DNA of 64,000 nt from Stromatinia cepivora (lineage: Eukaryota; Ascomycota; Leotiomycetes; Helotiales; Sclerotiniaceae), in assembly GCA_014898415.1 (NCBI GenBank), contig RCTD01000025.1:868001-932000 (forward strand). Reading direction: 5' to 3'. Position numbers and translations under genes: made by a program. The notes beneath the pieces were generated by a model that was not told the DNA's origin, did not search any database, and was given only the letters and a program-made list of their open reading frames with translations. Each line of letters starts with the position of its first letter. Positions within the stretch are counted from its first letter, which is position 1. Below are positions 59,295 to 64,000 of the stretch, one piece after another.

Positions 59295-60903
59295 TCACAC
59301 ATTCTGCGCAAGTCCAGAATCTTTCAAACGTCAGCATTCATTCTATCTGTCTTCAATCCTTCTCATCTCGTCCTAGGAGGAATGGAATAAGATACCTACC
59401 AACTTGTATTTTCTGTCCCGTCATACTACTGTTTTTCGCAATATCCACAAATGCCTGGGCACAATCTTCCATATCCGTCTAGGTTTTTGTATTTCAGTAC
59501 ATTCTCTGTTTGGCCAACCTCTCATAATATAGGAGGGGTGAGAAAGATGACAAGAAAGAAGGAACCAGAGAAATACTTACCACTTGTTTCAAATATGCTC
59601 TATCCTTCAATCTCTCCTGATCTTCCTCCGAGTATTTCTTTCCCTGTGTAGTTTTAGTGTGGATTCCATTGCAAATAACCTTAAAGGGACAAGTAGGCAA
59701 TACATAAAATATTGCGGATGAAACTCCGAACCACAGATGACACTTGTGATAATTCCTAGATTTTATCCCATCCACCAAGGGCACTACTTATTACGAAGGA
59801 TCCTTTCCCAGAGCCACGTCCAGCGATTAGGAAAGAAGTAAAGAGAGAGTATAACATACCCATTCCGTAAGCAACAAGCCCGGCAACACAGCATTAACCC
59901 GGACCTTTGGCCCTTGGGTAGCAGCCAAACATTTCATCAAATGTAATTGAGCGGCTTTCGTTACCGAATACGGCATGCAACCTACATTCAACTCATTAGC
60001 CTCGTGTCCAGCTAATATCTCTCCAATTCCTCTTGTACCGTCACTTCTCTTATCAAACGTCTCGATATCAAACCTCCCCTATGAAAGCTCTAGATCGTGC
60101 ACCAGGACAAGTAGACATGACCGCGGAAAGAGACAAAGAACAACACTTACTCCCTCCAGTTGTGACACCCGCAATACTGCTCGTCATAATGAACACTCCT
60201 CCCTCTTCATTCACCTGAAAAGTAGACAGTGCCTCTCTCATCAGAATAGATTGAGCCACCACATTCGTAGCATAGCATTTTTGCCAATCTTCTGCCGTAG
60301 GAGCTGAGAGATCGGAGAAGGTTGAGAAGCGTGTATGGCCCTTATTTATCAGCTTCGGTGATTTGAATGGCAGGAAGAGGGGTAAAGGAAACAGGAAAGG
60401 GAAGAAGAAGGTCGTATCCTTACAGCATTTGATATAATGATATCCAGCCCTCCAAACTTCTTAATAGTTTCCTTTACCACAGAGATGCAGTCGGATTCTT
60501 GACTCATATCCTATCCTCAGTTTGATTATTAGCCTGGTTCATCACGACATTTTATCCTATCTTCTCTCTGATCCTTTCATCTCATATTCCCCCATCTAAC
60601 CAAAAAAATCAACCCACCCCCCTCAAACAAACAACCCTCACCCCCCACTCCTCTTCAATCCTCCCCTTCAACTCCCTCGCCTTGTCCTCGCTAGAAACAT
60701 AATTAATAGCGACATTACATCCCTCCGCCGCGAATTTAAGACAAATAACCTCGCCTAGTCCTCTGTCCCATCTCACAATTAGTAAAATATACTTTTGAAT
60801 GCAAGAATGATGGAAAGATTGTTATTGTGGGGAAGTGCGGGGTTACGACGTACCGAGTTCCACCCGTTACGAGTACATTTCTGTTCGTGAGCTTATATGG
60901 CAT
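59295..60903 (-). CDS. Short-chain dehydrogenase/reductase (classical SDR)
   Basis: NAD(P)-dependent oxidoreductase of about 250 residues. Eight exons: 60854-60903, 60618-60762, 60424-60510, 60151-60340, 59860-59981, 59581-59643, 59400-59478 and 59295-59320, total 253 residues. Motifs: NVLVTGGTRGLGEVI (cofactor), NAG-type turn around IIISNAG, TSSIAGVTTGG (catalytic Ser), MPYSVTKAAQLH (YxxxK), RVNAVLPGLLLTEW, and MTGQKIQVDSGL at the end. Seven introns in a small gene, one of 216 nt, is unusually many; all phases close. The stop lies 150 bases from the NRPS-like stop, tail to tail. It could belong to the biosynthetic locus, acting on its aldehyde or keto product, or be an independent beta-ketoacyl-reductase-like gene. 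Confidence 0.88.
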
Positions 60904-61529
60904 GTTTTCCTAGGTATATTTGCTTTGTTGGTTTGATATTTGACAATGAAACGATATGATTTGGTAATACACACTGAATTAAAAGATTGATGGATGTATA
61001 GTGACAGACGATGATAGTAAGAGGGAAGGGGCGAATATTTATTTGGGTGTTTCTGTGCATCGGTGTGACAACTCGGTGAAAAAACGACATCGGGAAGGGC
61101 CAATCCCGCATGATGTATGTCTCTATCGTTGGACCCGAGGTGTGGTTATGCCAACTTGTACGATAACGACTTTTTACCATTTGAGTGCGGACAAATGTTA
61201 GCTCCTTGATTAAGTGAATTGTATTTATAATGTCAACATAAACGATCATCGCATAAATCAGAAACATAAAATTTACTGGGCAATTCCTTCTATGCCTTTG
61301 GTAATAGCTAAAGAGAAGCTCTGATAATACATCTGGACTTATAAATCGGTGCCAGGTCAAAGTGTCATTTCATTTCATTTCGTTCATTCTCCCCATTCCA
61401 TGTAGCCATCCATAAAGAGGGAAGATTGCAATTGTATCGATCTGCCGGCAGATGAATATCATCAGTCCTCATACAGATGACATTCATATAGTAAACTTAT
61501 GCCATATTCACCCCATCAAGATCCAAATC
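60904..61529. other. Intergenic region
   Basis: 626 bases with the SDR promoter on the left and the STF2-like 3' UTR on the right (CATTTCATTTCATTTCG near 61366). No gene seen. Confidence 0.5.
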
Positions 61530-62166
61530 TTACTTGGTCTTGACATCCTCATCAACACTGCTAGCCTCCGAACTGTTTGTGTTGGAACGAGTAGTCTCTG
61601 GAAGTTCTTCCATCAAGGCACCATGAATGTCCTCCTCGAAAACTGGTTCGGTTTCGATTTGTTCGAATTTAGTCTTGAAGTCTTTGAGACCGGCAGTATA
61701 AGAACTGCTGTTGGAGCGACGACGAGCATTGGCCATATTGAAGCCTTCATCTTGGACTTCTTCACCTTCTACGCCCCTGTTTTGCATATGTTAGTCGAAG
61801 AAGTCAATAAAGAGAAAGTGCGCAAGCAGTAAGGTGAAGACTAAAAGGAGTACACACCATCCGCCCTTTCCAGCACCATTCTTCTTGGCTTTCTTTGGAT
61901 CCATATCAACATGACCGGACTTTGCAAAGTAACGAGGCAAATGCTCTTGTGGAAGAGCGGTACCATCGGCGAGGCCGGCATGGTCGCGATCATTGTACTT
62001 ATGTGATTTACCCACTGCATATCATTGAAATATCAGCATGTATTCATACAAGTACAAGAGTTTATCGAATGGATAAAGTTTCATCAAGCACTTGACAGTT
62101 TGGGTGGAAGGACAAGTGCTACGCATAAGGCGGGGTATAAACAAAGCGATTTCAGGTAAACTTACT
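61530..62166 (-). CDS. STF2: STF2-like hydrophilin (mRNA/ATPase-stabilising factor family)
   Basis: Small highly hydrophilic protein related to yeast Stf2, associated with desiccation tolerance and F1Fo-ATPase stabilisation. The start codon is split: A at 62166 ends exon 1 and TG at 62014-62013 begins exon 2 (61858-62014), followed by exon 3 (61530-61776); 134 residues. It reads MGKSHKYNDRDHAGLADGT, then YFAKSGHVDMDPKKAKKNGA, GKGGWG, and then DEGFNMANARRRSNSS, LKDFKTKFEQIETEPVFEE. The order GHVD, NGAGKG-WG, ARRRSNS and KFE is characteristic. The C-terminus is acidic and Ser/Thr-rich. Intron 1 is 151 nt. No other in-frame ATG upstream in exon 2 exists, which supports the split start. Expression is likely high. 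Confidence 0.88.
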
Positions 62167-63425
62167 GTTGAATGATTGAAGGTAATGTATGAAAAGTGTA
62201 CAAGGTAAAGTAGATTGATGATATTCGAAAGGTAAAGAAGACTACTTGATGGAAGATGGTTGAAAAGTTGGAAAAGTCAATGGATTTCTGAAAGTGTTTT
62301 GAATAGAAATGGAAAGAAGATGCGATGTTGTTGATGGATTCGATTCTTTAATAGGTTGAGGTCTGAGTTGATTCAATCAGAGAGCCAGGTTTAATATTCG
62401 GTTAGATCGGTTCCCCTTCTTCATTTCTATAGAATTATCACGCGACCTACTTGGTATTCAGGTACCCTCTTTGACACATTTCGACATGTTGATCTCGCCA
62501 TTCCATAACAACCTCATGTATGAACCTATCACCTATGGTTTAATACCCAGGTACACACACAACATAAGTCATGCTCGGATGGATGTAGATATAAATTATC
62601 TAGGAGGTACCTAGTATACAACAACAATTATGGAATAGGAATTGATAAGGAATTGTGAAATACCTCATACAATTGAAATGTCAATGTCAATACATTCAAT
62701 TCGAAATTCGACAATGATCTTTTCTCTTTGTTTACTAGAACTTTTTACTTCTTTACTTTCTATCTTTCTTGGTGAGTCTTCACTTCACTTTCACTCATAA
62801 CAGCTCATTTGAGTGGTACGTCAACTGATACCAAAGGATCATTCGATCGGAATTCACCACTCCCCAGTAATGCGGGGAAATATGAAGCTAATGGGAAGCA
62901 GGGAAGCTAAGCGGCCCATTGCGCGCGTGGGTGGTGCGACATTACGGTATCCTAGTGAATCATAATTGACCAATTATTACTCACAGTTAATCATTTCTTA
63001 CGAATAATGAATGATTGGCCAATGATGTGACCCTATCAACTCTAGTCCGTTGTTAACCTAAATACCTTTCAAAGTAATTTTTATGATTGGCCGAGAATGA
63101 TTCTCCAAGTCTGGCTACCGTAGTAGAACTTCCATTTCCCTCTATTACTAGTGGCCGAAAAAAATTGCTTAATAATTAATTTTCAAGAATTATCAAGAAT
63201 TTATCAGGAATTAGCATCTCCGAAACCCTTTGACAAACCTGATAAGAAATCTGAAGTCATCTACCAAAGAAAGATACTGTGAAAATTCGATTCTTTTGAT
63301 ATCGCATTTTCTTCCAATTGATATTCGTTTTCTTTCAACATTTGTTTTGTCGCAAACTTAATACGATACTCAATCATCTATTCAAAAGATAAAGGGAGCG
63401 TTTAATCGCCACCAACGACCCCGCC
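62167..63425. promoter_or_regulatory. Divergent intergenic region, STF2-like / DRE2
   Basis: 1.26 kb. The left 200 bases are the purine-rich 5' leader of the STF2-like gene on the minus strand. The pair gattggcc/tgattggccaat-type words at 63013-63020 and 63085-63092 are CCAAT-box-like (ATTGGCC, + strand), placed 330-415 bases before DRE2. No gene seen. Confidence 0.45.
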
Positions 63426-64000
63426 ATGGCCCCCTCTGTCACTATTGACAATACCTCCGATTTCAGTCCGATAACTATAACCACCAAGACGACTTCATTC
63501 AACCCTCGCACATTACTCCTCGCGCCTCCCTCTATCGCCAGCCATGAAGAAAAGCTAAGAAATGTTCTTGCTACTCATGATAGAACTGTTACCGACTTGC
63601 AGATGCTGGATCGTCTCTCTGCAGGATTAGTCACACTTCCGGAATCAACATACGATTTAGTCCTTATCCTCACTGATGCCGATGGCACACGAGCCGAATC
63701 TACTGAACTTTTGACAAGAGATGTATTTGGAAAGATTACGCAAGCTTTGAAGACAGGTGCAAAGTTGCAGGCACAAGATGGTACCTTTGGACAGGAAATT
63801 GATGGTGCAGAATATCGAGAGGCTATCTTGGCTGGTTTGGTAGCAGAAGGAGGGGTTATGCTCAAACCTGATCATAGTGCAAGTGTTGCTGTCCCTTTGC
63901 GACTTCGCAGAAAGGATAATAGTAAGACTGCGGCTGTATCAAATGCTGGCCCTCCAGTTTCAACGGCTGAGGTACCAGTACATGGCAAGAGAAAGAGTGT
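63426..64000 (+). CDS. DRE2: Fe-S cluster assembly protein DRE2 (anamorsin), 5' part
   Basis: Electron carrier of cytosolic iron-sulphur protein assembly, working with Tah18; human CIAPIN1. The first 191 codons are in the window and the gene runs off the right edge. The start MAPSVTIDNTSDFSP is followed by TRTLLLAPPSIASHEEKL-like sequence, LATHDRTVTDLQMLDRLSAG, TLPESTYDLVLILTDADG, LTRDVFGKITQALKTGAKL and GLVAEGGVMLK, which is the N-terminal methyltransferase-like domain of fungal Dre2. The cysteine-rich Fe-S region at the C-terminus is not included, so the assignment rests on the N-terminal half. The ATG context GCCATGGCC is favourable and no intron is needed within the visible part. Confidence 0.9.
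   Translation, partial: MAPSVTIDNTSDFSPITITTKTTSFNPRTLLLAPPSIASHEEKLRNVLATHDRTVTDLQMLDRLSAGLVTLPESTYDLVLILTDADGTRAESTELLTRDVFGKITQALKTGAKLQAQDGTFGQEIDGAEYREAILAGLVAEGGVMLKPDHSASVAVPLRLRRKDNSKTAAVSNAGPPVSTAEVPVHGKRKS

Noticed and set aside
1..64000. tRNA genes, rRNA genes and CRISPR arrays
   Set aside because: No cloverleaf with matching B-box sequence and no rRNA-like segment was found by eye; CRISPR is not expected in a fungal nucleus and none of the repeats has spacers.

Overview
The window is nuclear DNA from a filamentous ascomycete. Genes are split by short GT-AG introns (mostly 45-90 nt), intergenic gaps are short, and one block is AT-rich and riddled with stops in the way repeat-induced point mutation (RIP) leaves repeats. 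Gene content and the style of the Ty3/Gypsy relic suggest a Leotiomycete close to Botrytis/Sclerotinia; that placement is inference, not a database match. All gene models were spliced by hand, and exon phases were checked so that each reading frame closes.

Layout. 1.5-8.3 kb: housekeeping genes for ribosomal protein eL18 (RPL18), a mitochondrial rRNA 2'-O-methyltransferase (MRM2 type), a large nuclear-looking coiled-coil protein, and an OST3/OST6 oligosaccharyltransferase subunit. 9.06-13.7 kb: a RIP-degraded Ty3/Gypsy retrotransposon in + orientation, with protease, reverse transcriptase and integrase remnants in order. 14.2-18.3 kb: a Zn2Cys6 transcription factor followed by a secreted S33/TAP-like peptidase. 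18.6-30.8 kb: ABC1/ADCK-type mitochondrial kinase, a small one-TM protein, a mitochondrial NAD+ carrier (NDT1 type), complex III subunit QCR7, Golgi mannosyltransferase of the ANP1/MNN9/VAN1 family, and a MAG1-type 3-methyladenine DNA glycosylase. 30.8-38.6 kb: repeat-rich intergenic DNA around the GPI-anchored wall protein ECM33, including an 8-bp minisatellite of about 33 units. 38.6-42.4 kb: peroxisomal PCS60-type acyl/oxalyl-CoA synthetase (C-terminal AKL) and the SPF45-type splicing factor.

42.9-61 kb has a different character: two paralogous membrane fatty-acid/sphinganine hydroxylases, an MFS transporter, a zinc medium-chain alcohol dehydrogenase, a divergent pyrroline-5-carboxylate reductase (P5CR), an NRPS-like enzyme (degenerate condensation, adenylation, carrier and reductase domains) and a short-chain dehydrogenase. 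AT-rich islands lie at 42.9 and 53.5 kb. This looks like a secondary-metabolite locus. Dehydrogenase plus P5CR next to an NRPS-like enzyme resembles known routes in which an amino-acid aldehyde cyclises to an imine and is reduced to a substituted proline. This is the most interesting hypothesis in the window. The right edge returns to conserved genes: an STF2-like hydrophilin whose start codon is split by an intron, and the 5' part of DRE2.
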